Assembly (NCBI GenBank): GCA_013396525.1
Contig: VWYX01000726.1
Coordinates: 369,404-433,403 of the forward strand
Source of the DNA: Chaetorhynchus papuensis
Lineage: Eukaryota > Chordata > Aves > Passeriformes > Rhipiduridae
Reading direction: 5' to 3'
DNA: 64,000 nt
Part shown: positions 37,546 through 51,300 of the stretch, piece after piece
How positions within the stretch are numbered: position 1 is the first letter of the stretch
Layout of the letters: each line of letters starts with the position of its first letter
The notes under the pieces: generated by a model
The model's input: only the letters and a program-made list of their open reading frames with translations
What the model was told of the DNA's origin: nothing
Databases searched by the model: none
Program-made: the position numbers and the translations under genes

Positions 37546-40500
37546 TTATTTAAAATTGTAATTTCTCCTGACTTAAAAAAGGTAATAAACACACACCCAT
37601 GTGCTTTGAATGAGTTTAACTACGGCTTATGTTTGTAAACCAGCCATAATCTGAATTACATTACGTTAAAGCTGTTCAATATTCAAATATTCAAATGCTA
37701 TTATTTGCAGGAGAATTTTGCAACTCTGCAATAATGCTGTTTCCATTTCTCTGAATATTTTCATTGACTGTATTCAAAAGACTACCTGCAAAAATCCAGC
37801 TTTAAAATACTATCCTCAGTGAGAGACTAAGGTGGAAGAAATAGACAAAATCTTTCAAATTCCCTTTGAATTTGTCTTTAAAGAGATAAAACAAAATAAT
37901 ATTAAACAGACCTTCGGAGACAGAAAAACACTCTTTTTCCACAAATAATTAGTTTTACAAAGTAATTTGAAATCCAAATACTTTATAAAAATCCTGTGTA
38001 TGCTTTTTGCAATGCAAAAATTGATGCAATCACACATTTAACACAACCTGAAGTGTATCATTCACTGAGTATCCTTCCACATATTCTGTTGACAACTGAA
38101 TTAATTTAATACTTACATATCAGACACAATTATTTATATCAACTGGAACTATATGTTAATTATTCAATAAATATAAGTTCACAGGACCGCTGTGCCGTGT
38201 AAAGTCTGTAACAATACATTTTCCCCAAAAGTAGTTAGTAGACTGGCCACTTATTACGTTATGAAATAATAGCAACATTACAAGGAAGAGTAAGGGAAAA
38301 AAGGTGTGCTTTACTACACATATTAATAAATTGATCTCGTAAGTATTTTGATCTTCTGTTTGTCCATTTTTTTAATTACCATTTTTTTCTAAATAAAGTA
38401 TTTGTGTTTCTTGCAAATAATGTTTTTAACACAAGTACTCTGTGGATACTTGTCACAACACAAGTTCATAAATCGCAGTGTCTTTTTTCCTCCATTTTAT
38501 CAAAATATGTGTGGGGAGGAGAGCAAGTTTAGTACTTTGTAAAAAATGTAGACAATAACATCTAAATCTTCCATCATAAACATGAAATACGGAAATGTAG
38601 GGATGAAATTAAAGTGTAGGAACAGGCACTCCTTAGCTTTTGTTAGAAACAGTAGGAAAACCTGCCAAACACATTGCTTAAAAACCTCATTGAAACTGGT
38701 CCTAGAACACTGAGGAATTTGCAGTCCTGCAGTTGCACACAGATAGAGCCTGTTATTGGCACTGGTAACAGTGCAGGGCGGGCAGGGAACCACACCACCT
38801 CCATAATTAAGAGTCTGTGTCTCCAGGATGTGGCTACCCTAATGATGTTTTCCAGAGTGGATCCAAACAGCAAGACAAATTTGTCTGGAGCTCTCCGAGG
38901 TCTGGAGCAAAAAGAGGGAGAGACGTAATGTTTATTTGTTCGCACATCAAACCCGCCCAAGGAGGCTGGATATGGACCAGCTGGACAAAAACCTCCCCAG
39001 ATACCCTCCCCACACAGCCACAATCAGTATCTGCTGACTGCTGTAAGCACCTGCACACACTTCAGAGAGGGGATAAGGGGATTCAGTGAAAATGACTCAA
39101 GTAACTTTACACTGCAGCTTTAGCAGCAGGACTAAAAGGGGCATCCAGAACGGCTGAAGGCAACGCTGGGTGCAAGTGATGAATAAAATCATAACTCTGT
39201 TTTTTCCCTCATCCTGGACTAAGCACGCTTCTTGGGCAAGGACACAACGACGGTGCCTTCCCCTTGCTGTTCCTAGCACTGGGAAATAAAATCCTGCTTG
39301 AAATTGTCATGCTCCCCTGATTGCTGGGTCTCTTTCAGATAAACAGAGAGAGGAAAAAATGTAATTCACGAACAGCAAAAGGTCTTTGCCCTGCCACAAG
39401 AAAGCCAACTTCTGTGCAAGATGAGAAAGGTAAAAAAATGTAGAATAACAGGAGCACAAGAATAAAGCACAAGAAGACCTTGAAACTGAGTTTTGGTGAA
39501 GGAGGACGATGGCCAAACACAGAGCATGCCTGAACACACAAATACTAGGAAATGCATTGTCCCTTGCATGTCCAGTGATGGTATTTGTGACAGCCCTTAG
39601 ACCCAGAGGCAGCACACTCTACCTCCTGCCAAGGTGCTACATCTCCTGCTGACAGGATTCGTACTCTGCCTCACACAGCTTTACTGTCTTGACGTATCTG
39701 GTCCTCCAGTTTTTTCTCTCTTTGTGTTTTTCTACTCCAACTTTTGCTTCACTAATAAGCTCATTAAGTATAGCAATATAATCGGCATCTAATTTTCCCC
39801 AGCGGATGGAGAGAGAAAAGGGAAGGATCCTACATGACAAATGCTATCATTTCATTTAATGTACTGTAGGCAGGTACCCAAATACCACGTCTGTGGGTTT
39901 GTCACAGCAACATATTAGCAGAACAAAATGAGGTGGAAGGGCTGCCTCTACCTTCTCTGTCCATAAGCCTGAAATATCACAAACCTAAGGAGGAAAAGAC
40001 AAGGAGAAGGCTGCCTCTAAGAAGAATCTCAGAGAGGAAAAGGGCAGCAAAAAGCAAGACAGACAAAAAAACCCACGAAGAACTACAAGATCTGGAAAGA
40101 TCAAGTAAGCAACAGGCTGCAGAGGAAGTTTCTGAAGTCTTGTGTCCACTGTGAAAAGCCTGAGATGCTGGCTTGTTTCTCACGCCCAGGGCTATTGCCA
40201 GAGGATGGGACAGTGGCTGAAGTCAGCAATGAGCTGTTTCCCAAGGGCTGCGAGACCATTTCTCCCAAGAGAGATATTGCCAGAAATATTCTTGCTCAAG
40301 AATGCATCCTGTTTCTGGCACAATTCTGTTAACACAGTAGCAGAATCCCCCAGCAGTACTATTGCTACTCCAGTGTATTGCTACCGGAGCGCATTTCATG
40401 GAGAACGTGCCCTAATAGGCACAAGGCCACGTGTTTCAGACAACCCTACAAAAATTATACACAACAGAATGCACACGCCCTCTGTCCAGCACTAACCCAC

Positions 40501-42539
40501 TACGTTATTCATCCATCAGACAGCTCAGTCAAACCCAAACACTGCCCAAATGGCAGAAAACTTAAATCATGTTGTCCCAGGGACAACCTTAACATAAAAA
40601 TCACTGTATGTACACCATAAGCACACCAACAAAGCATTTGTTTTGTCTTCCTCAGAGCGTGGGGCATGAATTATGGGGGCAGAGTAGGACCCAGATGGCC
40701 TTGCGCAATGGAAAGGAAAACAGACACTCATTAAAATGTCGTCTTCCCCTCTGCTTCCAGGATGGGTCAGCAAAATTTCTCCAGAACTAGGAGATCCTTT
40801 TTCAGTCTGCCAGATGCATTCAAGGGAGAAATATTCAGCTAGAAGACTTTCTGATTAATCTGTCAGTGGCCTGTGTTGCTTTTGGGACAGCACACCAGGG
40901 TACTGTGTTTCCCCCGCAGCTGAAGAACTCATAACTGTGCTTCCTATATTTAATGTATGTTTTTCAAATACAGCTGAAAAAATTAGCTTTCACAAAAGGG
41001 CCTTGGTAACATTTTATAGAAACATTTTTTTCATCATTTTTTATCCAACCAGTTTTTTCTCTAAAACATGCATTCTCTTACACTTCTACTATGCAACAAG
41101 GTGTTTTGCTTCCATGAAGTCACGAAATCAAAATACGGAATGATACAAAGAGCATTTAATTATGAGCCCATTACTGTTTAAGACCTGGACAGAAAGCAAC
41201 AACAATTTCCTGAAAAATATTGTAACCCATTAAAAAAATAGTAATTTCTGAGTTGTTTAAAAAACAACTTGTATATGTAAACTTTCGCATATAATTTTAA
41301 TATTTTAAAAAATCCACATACAGGTAAATGTAATGATTTGAGAATATCAAACCAGCATAGTAAATTTCATCACAAAATGTCTTGCTGTTGCCAAGACAAA
41401 AGGCAATGAGGATCAGCATGTCTGCATTAAGCTCTGACAGAGTAATAACATAACATCTATGTTGGAAATAACTAAGTAAACGAAAGGAGAAACAAGACTT
41501 ATCCTTCTAAGTCACAGGTATAAAATTATGCCATCATTTCTCCATAGAGACTAGGGGACACAAATATAACATTGGGTGGCTCCATATTTATAAACAACAT
41601 TTATCCAAGGAAAAAAGGGCACAGTTTCTTTGTCACCAGTCTAACTTTCTTAATCAAAAGTTTGCAATACCTAAGAAAATAAAGCAAAAAATTAATTGTA
41701 GTTTTTGAAGTAGAGTGGGCTCCAAATGAGTTTAGAAACTTCTATCATATCAATCTCATTCATTTTAATACAGTTTTCTAGGAAAAAGAGTATGCTCAGA
41801 AAATCCTGACAATGTAATTTCTTTTTAACTAGAAAGCATAACTAAAAAAAAAAATCATTAATTAAATGTTTTGAATGAACTAGATATGAATGATAAAGAC
41901 AAAAAAACCAGCTTGTGCATGTTCCACATTTCTGATTCCAAACCAGAAAAATACCTGGCCATCTTGAATTTAACAACTTGATCTTTAAATCACTGTATGT
42001 TAAGTCCAGCATCATCTGTGATTTAATTTAATTTTTCTGAAATTAATTAGGAGATTCTTAAAGGTACCAAAAAGCATTAGATAAGTAATTTCAGCTTTGA
42101 AAAATCTCATTAATGATAAATATATGGAATAAAGATATCACAGCAAATTAAAAAATTATGTGAGTCTTTCAGGGAGGGGTTTTTTAAGTACGCTTGATCT
42201 AATATCCATATCTGTTAAGTCTGAAACAGTTTTAAATCCTTTTGAAAGCATCTTCATTTTCAATATTTAAAGCAGTTGAGCACTTCAGCTCTGATCTAAC
42301 AAAACAGTTAAGAACATAAGTATATGACTGTAGAATTAAGCACGTGCATATTTTCAGTATTAGAGGCTTAATCTGTCATTTTTCCTCATGTTCTGTTAAA
42401 CAGAGAAAAAAATATATTTCTAAGGGGAAACCATAGTAACCGATAAATGAATTTAGGTAAATATACAGTAGCAGGGAGAACATTTGGTTCTCTGGGTTTT
42501 TAAGAAAGAAAAAAAGAAGAAATTATATTTCTGACACAT
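37546..42539. other. Unique AT-rich intronic sequence
   Basis: No exon or RNA gene is recognised. Open frames near 38.6-40.5 kb are short, lie on both strands and show no domain. Confidence 0.5.
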
Positions 42540-43320
42540 TGATTTCCCATCTCCTGCTTCCTCATGTAGGATGCTTTTTTCAGGAATCTTCAACGTTTCT
42601 CTTCCCTAATTATTTACTTTTCCTCTCACTTAGCCAACTCCTCAGCTAGATGCAACATCATCCCTTACTCACCTCTTCCTCTTTTCCAGTTTCTTGCCCA
42701 ACACCATGGGTGCTGCCCACAACCTCTGCTGCCCAGGCCCCAGTGCTGTCCCTCCTCGCCGCCTCCTTCCTCACAGCCATCCACTACCTCTTGTCTCCCA
42801 ACCATCCAGTTTTGCTCCCTAATGGCCAGGAAGAGTTCCTGTTTTCACCCCATGCTTTCTTTTTTATTTGAGGCCAGCAAGATTTTTACACTCTTTCCAG
42901 GCTGATGTCTCCACATTCTGTTATTCCTATTCCTTCTGTCCTTATTTTTGCTTCTTCCTCTTTATTCAGCGTTTACCTTGAACTAGTGCAATTTTAATCT
43001 TCATTCACTTCTGACTGAAGACCATTCCTTTTTCACTTGTTTTCTCCTGTCTCAGTCCCTTGATCCAGACTTAAAAATGAACTCTTCCTTCTGATCTTTT
43101 ATTCTTCAAATGCCTTTTCTCTGAGGAACAGCTTTCCTCACCTTCCATTCTGCCACACCTCTTCTGATACCTAGCCAACTGCCCTCTCCATCTGGCCTTA
43201 CACACTGACCTTCAGCAGACTCTTCCTACCTCGACACACACAACTATTCCATTTCCTAGGACAGCTCTCTGCTTTCATTACTTTCCTGCTGCCCTGTCCA
43301 CTTTTGACTCCACACAGTGA
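42540..43320. other. Pyrimidine-biased tract
   Basis: About 780 bp of the plus strand are dominated by C and T (CTTCCTC, TCTCC, CCTTCC words), the opposite polarity to the tract at 28.0-29.9 kb. No gene is recognised. Confidence 0.6.
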
Positions 43321-43719
43321 ATTGTGCACAGCTGGCTTGGTAGCAATGTGGTTGCAGTAATATGAAGTTCAGCGTGAAATGAAAAATTTGCTGAAAAGCA
43401 GGACAAACAGTCTGACATTTCACCCACCCTCATCTCCTTTCAATCAATGTCCTCTTCTTGGACAAAGACAGACAACACTATGTCTTATTTTAAAGTTCTT
43501 GCCCTCATCGGCCTAAATCTATCGCCTTTAGAAAAGTTGTTCACCCGCTGTATTTCTCACAAGTGCACCTTTATGTGGCTCTGACTGTTCCCTGTCTTGA
43601 GTTCACCTTTCTGGCAGCGTGCCCACTTGGCTGAAAAGAGTCTTAACGAATTGAAAATACGAAAAGGGAGCACACAATTGTAAATAAAGATAGGCAACAC
43701 AGGAGGAGAACAAAAGCAT

Positions 43720-44530
43720 TGCCTGGGCACTCTGGCACAAAAACAGGAAGGCAAAAGCCCAGCTGGAGCCAGCAAGGGACATTAAGGTTAAAAAGAAACT
43801 ATTCTACCAGAATGCTATTCACAAGAGGAAGGTCAGGAAAGATGTGAGTCTGCTGATGAATGGGGAAGAGACAAGTAACAGGCATCAAAGAAGAGGCTGA
43901 ACCACTCAGTGTCCTTTCTTACAAGTCTTCATAGACAAAGCCTGCTCCCAAGTCCCAGCAAATATCAACCCCATTCAGAACACGCAGGGCCGGTCAACAG
44001 CAAAGCAGCAATAAGCTAGAGATTACTTAGAGGAAACCAGGTATGTTCAGACCCACCAGGCCAGGTTTCACCAAGGATTTGACAGAGCTGACTGATGTGA
44101 CTGTGAAGCTGTTGACAATCAGCTGTGGGAAATGAAGGTCAGAGGGCAAGGTCCCTGATGACAAGGAAAAGGCTAACGTTATTCCCATCTTTATGGAAGG
44201 GCAAGCAATGCAATGAAGGGCACCCAGGGAAAAATTAGTAGGTCAGCCTCACCTCAGCCCCAGGTGAACACCCTCTTGTAATCCATCTCTGAAGACAGGG
44301 GAAGACGGCTGCCAAGAGCACCAGCATGGATTTTTCAAGGGAAATCATGCTTGACTCCCTCACTCCCTTCCATGAAGGAAGAGTCTGAAGGGAAAGCAGT
44401 AGAGGTGCAATGGATTCAGACTTGTGATACTATCTCCCCTTTTAAGCTAAGGAAATACAGGTGGGATGGACCCATTGGCTGCAAACTGACTGGACGGCCA
44501 GGCTCAATGGCTTGATGTGCCATAGGTGAC
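43720..44530 (+). mobile_element. Decayed CR1 LINE, ORF2 endonuclease-RT junction and RT
   Basis: Blocks follow the CR1 ORF2 consensus in order: CCCAGCTGGAGCCAGCAAGG near 43758, CACAAGAGGAAGGTCAGGAAA near 43821, CTGCTGATGAATGGGGA near 43850, AAGGCTAACGTTATTCCCAT near 44170 (the ANVxPIF motif), GTCAGCCTCACCTCAG near 44242 (VSLTS), GGATTTTTCAAGGGAAATCA near 44328 (GFxKGKSCLT), and GACGGCCAGGCTCAATGG near 44493. Stops and frameshifts are frequent, so it is an inactive fossil. It lies antisense to TMEFF1. Confidence 0.8.
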
Positions 44531-46170
44531 CAGGAACAGCAGGGACATGCACCCTGGAACACCTTCATCCACGGCCTGCACTGAGATGGAAGCTACCATG
44601 GGCAAACACGCAGGACACATCAGGCTGCAAGGAAGGGCAGGAGTAGACGGATGGAACAGCCACCGTGCCCTCAGTTTCCCTACTGTCCAGTGCCTGGATA
44701 GGCTGCTTCCATAAACACAAAGGGGAAAAAAAACCCCTGTATTATTTTATGCAGTGCTTCAAATCAACTGTCTTGCTAAAGTGGAGAGTGTTCACACAGC
44801 TCTTTTAGAAACAGCATTTTTTCCTCGGAGTTTGTGCTCATGAGCCAAGCTGGCAGATGCAGATCTTGTAAGCTCAGGTGATGAAGCAGACCCCAAGAGA
44901 CAATGAGTTTCAGCAGGTTAAAAATCATTAATGTTTCTATTACTTGTTTGATTAGATGATTAAAATTTCCCACCAAGTGTGTTTCCAGAGATGTGAACTC
45001 GGAAAAAGAGGATTCCTCTGAGATAAAAGGTTTCTGTTTAGATTTGTTTGGGGTTGTTTTGTTTTTGCCATTCAAAGTGAACTCAGCTGCTCTTCTTTTT
45101 TAGCTGCCATGCTTTCTTGGTTTAATCCTGTGGGTTTTGGTTTTTTTTCTCCTATAGCTGTGTCTTGTTTTCTTTGCTTGTTTTTGCCCCTCCTATAAAA
45201 TACAGCAAATTTAATATCTCTGTGAGGCTCATGTATATTGTTGTTCTTGTGACTTCATTATCACTGACATTTAATGAAAATATATTCCCCGTATTTTGTT
45301 AGCCAAATATGCAACTGCTTTTAACTTGCAATAACTGCATAACTGCATAAGAGATTACTTTACAGATTTCACATTTTTTAGTGGAATAAAAAGTTAAATT
45401 GCTCCTCAATTTTGGGAACAATAGTACTTAACATCTTGCATTAGATTCCTGCCTCATCTTTTGCTGTTTCACTCTGTGTCTATAAAACCTTTCTTGCAGT
45501 TAAAATTCCTTTTGTGCAGATAGATTCTGTCATGTGGAATGGCAGGAATAAAAGTAAATATATTTAGTGAAGTATAACATGAGGAACAAGGCAAATTAAA
45601 CAAGAAAATGAATCATAAGCAGTGCTTCTATGCTGGCTATGTAAGGCTCAAAAAAAGCAAACACTTTCTTTCTGACAAACTTCTTTATTCCACAAGATTT
45701 CTGCCCATTTTGCAGAAAGAGAAATACTGAAATTCATTATTTCATTGTTGTGATGAAAATCTATACTGTAAGACATATTTATGGCTGTAGTGGGGTCTGT
45801 CCAAGCTAGGGAGACATTCAAGTTTCACTAAGGGGTGCAAATTCACGAAGAAATACCAAGAACACACTCAAAAGTTAATCCATAGGTAAAATACATGTAT
45901 GCACCTCTAGCCAAGCAAAGAGGTAAAAACTTTTTCCTAAAGGTTTTATTTTCCTGTTTGGTTGACCTCTGGAGTTCACGTTGCTCCACTTGCTACGCAG
46001 TGAAGCACTGGCATTCCTGCTCCAGAACCTTCTCCAGGTGGAGCAAGGGCACAGTTTGCAGGCAGCTTGCTGCTGCCAACAGGGGCAAGGACTCCTATCT
46101 CCTTGCAATCCCTTCCTGCCCTCCACCTCATGGCATGGCCCTGTCACACCTAGTACTTGTCAAAGAACCA
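44531..46170. other. Unique intronic sequence
   Basis: Nothing recognised. LINE sequence may continue a little past the left edge. Confidence 0.5.
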
Positions 46171-46313
46171 CAAAATCACAGAATCATTTAGGTTGGAAAA
46201 GGCCTCCAAGATCCTCAAGTCCAATCTTTGACCAATCTCCAGCTTGTCAGCTAGACCTTGGCACTAAGTGCCATGTCCAGTCATTTCTTGAACACCTCCC
46301 TGGATGGTGACAC
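46171..46313 (-). mobile_element. CR1 LINE 3' end
   Basis: In plus-strand reading the fragment opens with ATCACAGAATCATTTAGGTT and GGAAAAGGCCTCCAAGATC, the reverse complement of the CR1 tail and 3' block, and runs to TTGAACACCTCCCTGGATGG. It is 5'-truncated and in the same orientation as TMEFF1. The good match suggests it is younger than the plus-strand fragments. Confidence 0.93.
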
Positions 46314-48332
46314 TAAGAATCAAGAAACAGCACTAAGAAAAGAAAATATCCACTTTTTGCTGCACTAGGGTTCTGCACTTTTCAGCGAGGTGACCCAGTT
46401 GAGAGAAGGGTGCATTGAAGGCTGAAGTAGGTGAAACCCTTGGCAAGGCCACCCTTCAATACCCTCTCTCATAAAAGCATTATTTGAACCGGTCACATTT
46501 AAAAAGCAAGGCAAACCCACTCCCCAAAACTAAACTACAACTTCCCCTTCCTGCTCTGCAAAAGTTTTTCCACTGACATCTAATGTTATTATTCAGCTGA
46601 TGCTTCTAAGATACATAGAATAAATATTAATTTCACTTCTATTATTTTCCCTTCGGTAGCAAGAAATAAGACAGCCTTACTAATCCTGAGGAAAAAAAAA
46701 CTGTACAGAGCTTCTGTAGGATAAGTTGTGAGAGAATCTCAGAAACATGCCCATGAAAATTAGGGTATTTGACTTATTTGAGAAAATTAGTTTGACAGTC
46801 CAAAATGTTGGTATTTCATAACTTCTGAACAGCTTCTCAAGAAAATATGGAATTCTTTGCTTTAAATGCAACTGTCTAACTCTAAAGTTGCAATAACACA
46901 CAGCTGGGAACTGTATTTTTAGTTAATGGTGTATAACATTTTCCATCATAAGATCAAGTTTTAAGTTGCTCATACCATGCAGGCTCATTGTTTTCATAGA
47001 AAATTTCCAGCTGTGTAGTTTTTAAGAATGAAGTTGGGGCAATCACAGTGCTTTGTTCAGTTCTTTGGGTTTTCTTTAAGTAACAAAATTGTAGCTATTC
47101 CATTATTGTGTTTGAGCATGTTTGGATTCAGGAGCTGAGATACGAGGTGTAGTGGAGGAGGTGTGATTTCCAAGGCTCAGACCATTTCATTCTGCTATGT
47201 GAAAATACATCCAATCCACCTGAAGTTGTAAGCTGTTATAAGAGGTTTATCTGTTACACGCCACCAGCAAAACTGGTCATAGGCTCCACCTCCCACGCAC
47301 TTTTTTTCATTATGTCCCAAGTGAGCTCTGGCTTCAGCACCAAAAATCAGTGCTGGTAAACTTGTATATCTGTCCTATTTGTCATATTTATGTGGTCTCC
47401 TTGCCCAAGAGCAGAAAACAGTCCAAGTACAAAGCTGAGATGGACAGAGACCTGGCAGGTACAGCATTGATGGAAAGAAGACCACAGGAAAGCCAGAGGA
47501 GAGGGATCACAGAGTGGAAGTGGCAAGGATGGATAAAAGCCACTGGAAAACATGGGATCCCAGGCCTGGAGAGAGAGCCCAGGTTTGCTAGGTCTTTGCT
47601 TCCCAGTAAGTATGTGGAAAAATTCCTTGTCTGTTTTCAGGTGGCTGGTTGATAGAGAACTACTTTCAGTGGTACCCATTATGCCATTAATTCAAGTGAG
47701 AGTCCTCTGCCAGGATTTAATGGTTTCAGCCTTCCTCACAGCCACTTAAAAATCAGTCCACCCTTAGAAATGTCTGTATTTTCCCTAGCTGTTAGTGGAG
47801 AGGTTTGTTCTCTTTTTTTTTCTGAAGAACCTTGTGTTAAGCAAAGCCATAATAAAAGCGCAAATCAAGTGCTCAGAAACAAGAAGATTCCTGAATTAAT
47901 GTTATTTGAGCAAATGTAATTTTTATGTTCTTGTGCAATGCTAGACAAGTTTCTCAAATCAGATTTTCCAGACATGTTCACTAATTGGGCATTTCTCATT
48001 GTCTGGATGCTTTTTTCCCTCAAAGCAATTCAAGCGGGGATGCAATAATTCACAGCAGTGGAAGCTGTTCATTTAATATATCAAGATCTATTTAAAAAAT
48101 CTAAGTACCCAAATCCACTATTTCTCTAAAATCCAAGTTTTAGCCCAGACTTAAATTCTAATTAACACACACACAAAAAAGTGTAAAGCAGTTTTCAGTC
48201 TGGCCCACGTGTAAGTTTTAGAGATGTTTGAAAACATATCCAAAAAAGTTATTGATTATGTTGCTGAGGTGGGAAATTTCTGAAAGAATTTTTAACAGCA
48301 AATTTATTGCAAAAATATTTACAATAATGTCN
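46314..48332. other. Unique intronic sequence
   Basis: No gene or repeat is recognised. Confidence 0.5.
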
Positions 48333-48371
48333 NNNNNNNNNNNNNNNNNNNNNNNNNNNNNNNNNNNNNNN
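48333..48371. other. Assembly gap, 39 N
   Basis: A short run of N in AT-rich sequence, followed by a small (AT)n patch at about 48384-48393. Confidence 1.
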
Positions 48372-51300
48372 AAATATTAATAGATATATATATAAATTCT
48401 ACTAAATATTAACATAAGGTTTTTAATTCCTTTGGTAAGACAGAGTTAAGAAAATAGTACATAGAGGGATCAATCATAAAGGAATGGGATGTAGGCCTGA
48501 GAGCAGAAATAGTGACCAAGGAGGCTCGATGCCATGGCAGATCTCCCCCAGCCATGGGGATGACAGTCAGCATATCTGACAGCTCTTTTGTGGGAATGTT
48601 CTATTTACAGGAAAGGAAAGAAATAGCTATTTGTAAGTTGCAGAACTTCAACAGTATAGGAAATGAAACATTGGCTTACCTAAACATGTGAGTTATCCAA
48701 CAAAAACAAAAAAAAATTAAAGGCTGTTGCAGTTGTTTGTGGTCTGAAAGATTTCAGTGCCAACATTGCGTGCTCTAAAGCTACAAACATTCTCAAAAGG
48801 GAAGCAAGGGATACACTTCAAAACTTAATTAGAGGGAAATGTACCACAGACCCTGCCAGTCTGTATCAAAATCAAGAATTTATAAAAATATCTTAAGTGG
48901 TTACTGATTTCAAAGGACTAAGTACCTTTTCATTTTTAGAATACTAAATAGGAGATAATTCCAACAAGAGGGTACTCTCCATGTAAGAGATTAAAATGTA
49001 ACAGTTAAATCTCGTCGTTTCCAAATTAATACGAAAACCTCCGTTTCCTCTTGCAGTTCAGTCTCATTAAAAATCCTTTAGCAGATCTATAAATTAAAAA
49101 ATCATTGTGGTGTATTCTTATGATATGCAAGCTTTTGTAAAATAATATTAGATTCCTATTTTGGATACAGAAAAAGGAAATAAATTAACTCCTGGGTAAT
49201 ATCCTTGAAACATTAGCAGTATGAATGGTGCTGGAGCATAATTAGGTTTGCAGAAACTCTCTCCTCTGAACACCCATACACTATGCTATTTAGGGCTAGT
49301 TTTGAAAACTGTAATTAAACAGTCAGAAAACCACTGGAAAAGAAACAAAATAACCAGCCACATAAAAGTCACAGGGAGAAAACAAACAAACAGGCCCCTG
49401 GTTGATCGTTTAGGTTTCTTAATGAGTTCTGGTAATTCCAGTAAGTTACAGAAGCCAGGAGGAACCTGAGCAGCCAGCTCCCTTCCTTTCAATCTTTAAC
49501 AACTCTATTACGCTTCAAAAAACCAAATCACTGCTCAGCTTACTGAAATAACATTTTTCTCCTGCACGCATTCTTGTCAGATAAATCTATAGTTAATAAT
49601 TCCTCTCTGCCTGCTAGTTTATCCATACTGAAACACCAGGAGAAACACAATTCCCAGAGCCCCTCTGCCAGTCTGGAAAGGATTTTCAGGGGCTGGGAGT
49701 TTATAGTCGGGCTACAGCATGGCATCCATAGAGCAAGGAATGCTCTCCTGTTTCATCACCTCTGGCAACAGGAGCTGGCACAGGGCTGGAAGAGCCATGA
49801 GGTTTGTGGAGAACTGGTGGAACTCCAGCTCGCTCGGAGCTGACGGCGTCTCTGTAGCCCACCGCACCGGCAAGCTGGACAAAGCCACTGGACCTGTGAT
49901 GCCCAGCATTTCAGAGTCAAAAACAAGCCTTATTTAAGGGACAGACAGTTGGCCACCTCTTCTTCAACATATTCATCCATTGCTCCCTGTTCCCATCATG
50001 CCACACATGCAGTTCGAAGCAGGTGGAAATTATTCACGGCTGCCTGCCGAGGATTCCCTAGGCAAATGTAACGCTGGATTAGAGAGCTCACGAGTTGTCT
50101 TCCCGGCGGCTCCAGGGCCAGGGAGCACAGCTAGTGGACAGTCTGCCAAAATACGCCTGGTGTCAGCTTACAGCTCTGGAGGGAGACTTCCTAATTGCCA
50201 AAAATTAGCTGCTATTACCTGGTGGACAGCAGAGAATCAAGGAACTCTGACTTGTTGCTGTCATTCCGCCCTCGTCCAGAGGCTGCAAAGGACATCTTGA
50301 CTTTGCCAGGTGCTGGGACAGCTGGCCAAGTGAGCAAGGAGCAGAGCCCCATCCTCCCCGCAGATACGGCCAGTCAGGCCAGGGGGATGGGGTGAGGAGG
50401 GGCACCAGACCCGTTATCATCCCTGCTCTTCATCATCTCACTGCTGGGGCACTGAGAGACCTTGTGTAACTGCTAATCTGAATTTAATCCATGTGTTCCA
50501 TTTGAATGCAGGGCCACAGCCACACGCAGTTCACAGCCTCGGTCAGCTGTCTTTAACAGTGTTGTGCACACCCAAAATGGCAGAAAAAAATTCAGCCAGC
50601 ACAAATATTCATATAAATATAGCAGGAAAAAACCAACCAACCAACCAGATAAATATGCACATGACTGATTTCTGCCCTTTGTCTCACACCCACACCTCTG
50701 AGATGGAATAAAAGGCCAATTTCAGTCCTGGGGTACACAAACACCGACTGAGGTACAGCTCACATGTAAACCCAGGCTGAACTGGATATAAACACATCAG
50801 TGTGGCTTGGAGAAATGTAGGCAATTGAGCCCATGACTTTGGCACAGCTTTGGCTGCAAGATGAGAGGATATCATTGTTTCTACACCTCCAATCTGTAGA
50901 GCTGTATGAGACTAAAATTTACAGGTTCTTACTCCTCACTCTGTACATAGAGCAATCTGGTTTTCACAGGGACCCTGATTTGGGAGCTCCTGTAGATTTT
51001 GATCAGTGGTCAGCAATGCTAGAAAAACGCCTTAGGTAGTGGGCTTTGCTTTCCTGTTTAGAAAGTCAGACCATCAGCTCCCTTCCCCCGTTTGCAGAAC
51101 TCTTTTTTTATAAGTGATTCATGGAGAAATACTAAGAAATACTAAGAAAATGAAAGACAATTTGGGTACTGTATTTGCATGATATACATGAGATTTTTGT
51201 TGTGTGCTTTGCTAGCTGTTTATCAACCTACCAATCCTCACCCCCAAGAAAAAAAAAACAAACCAAATAAGAAAAGGCCAAAATCAGAGGACAAGACCGC

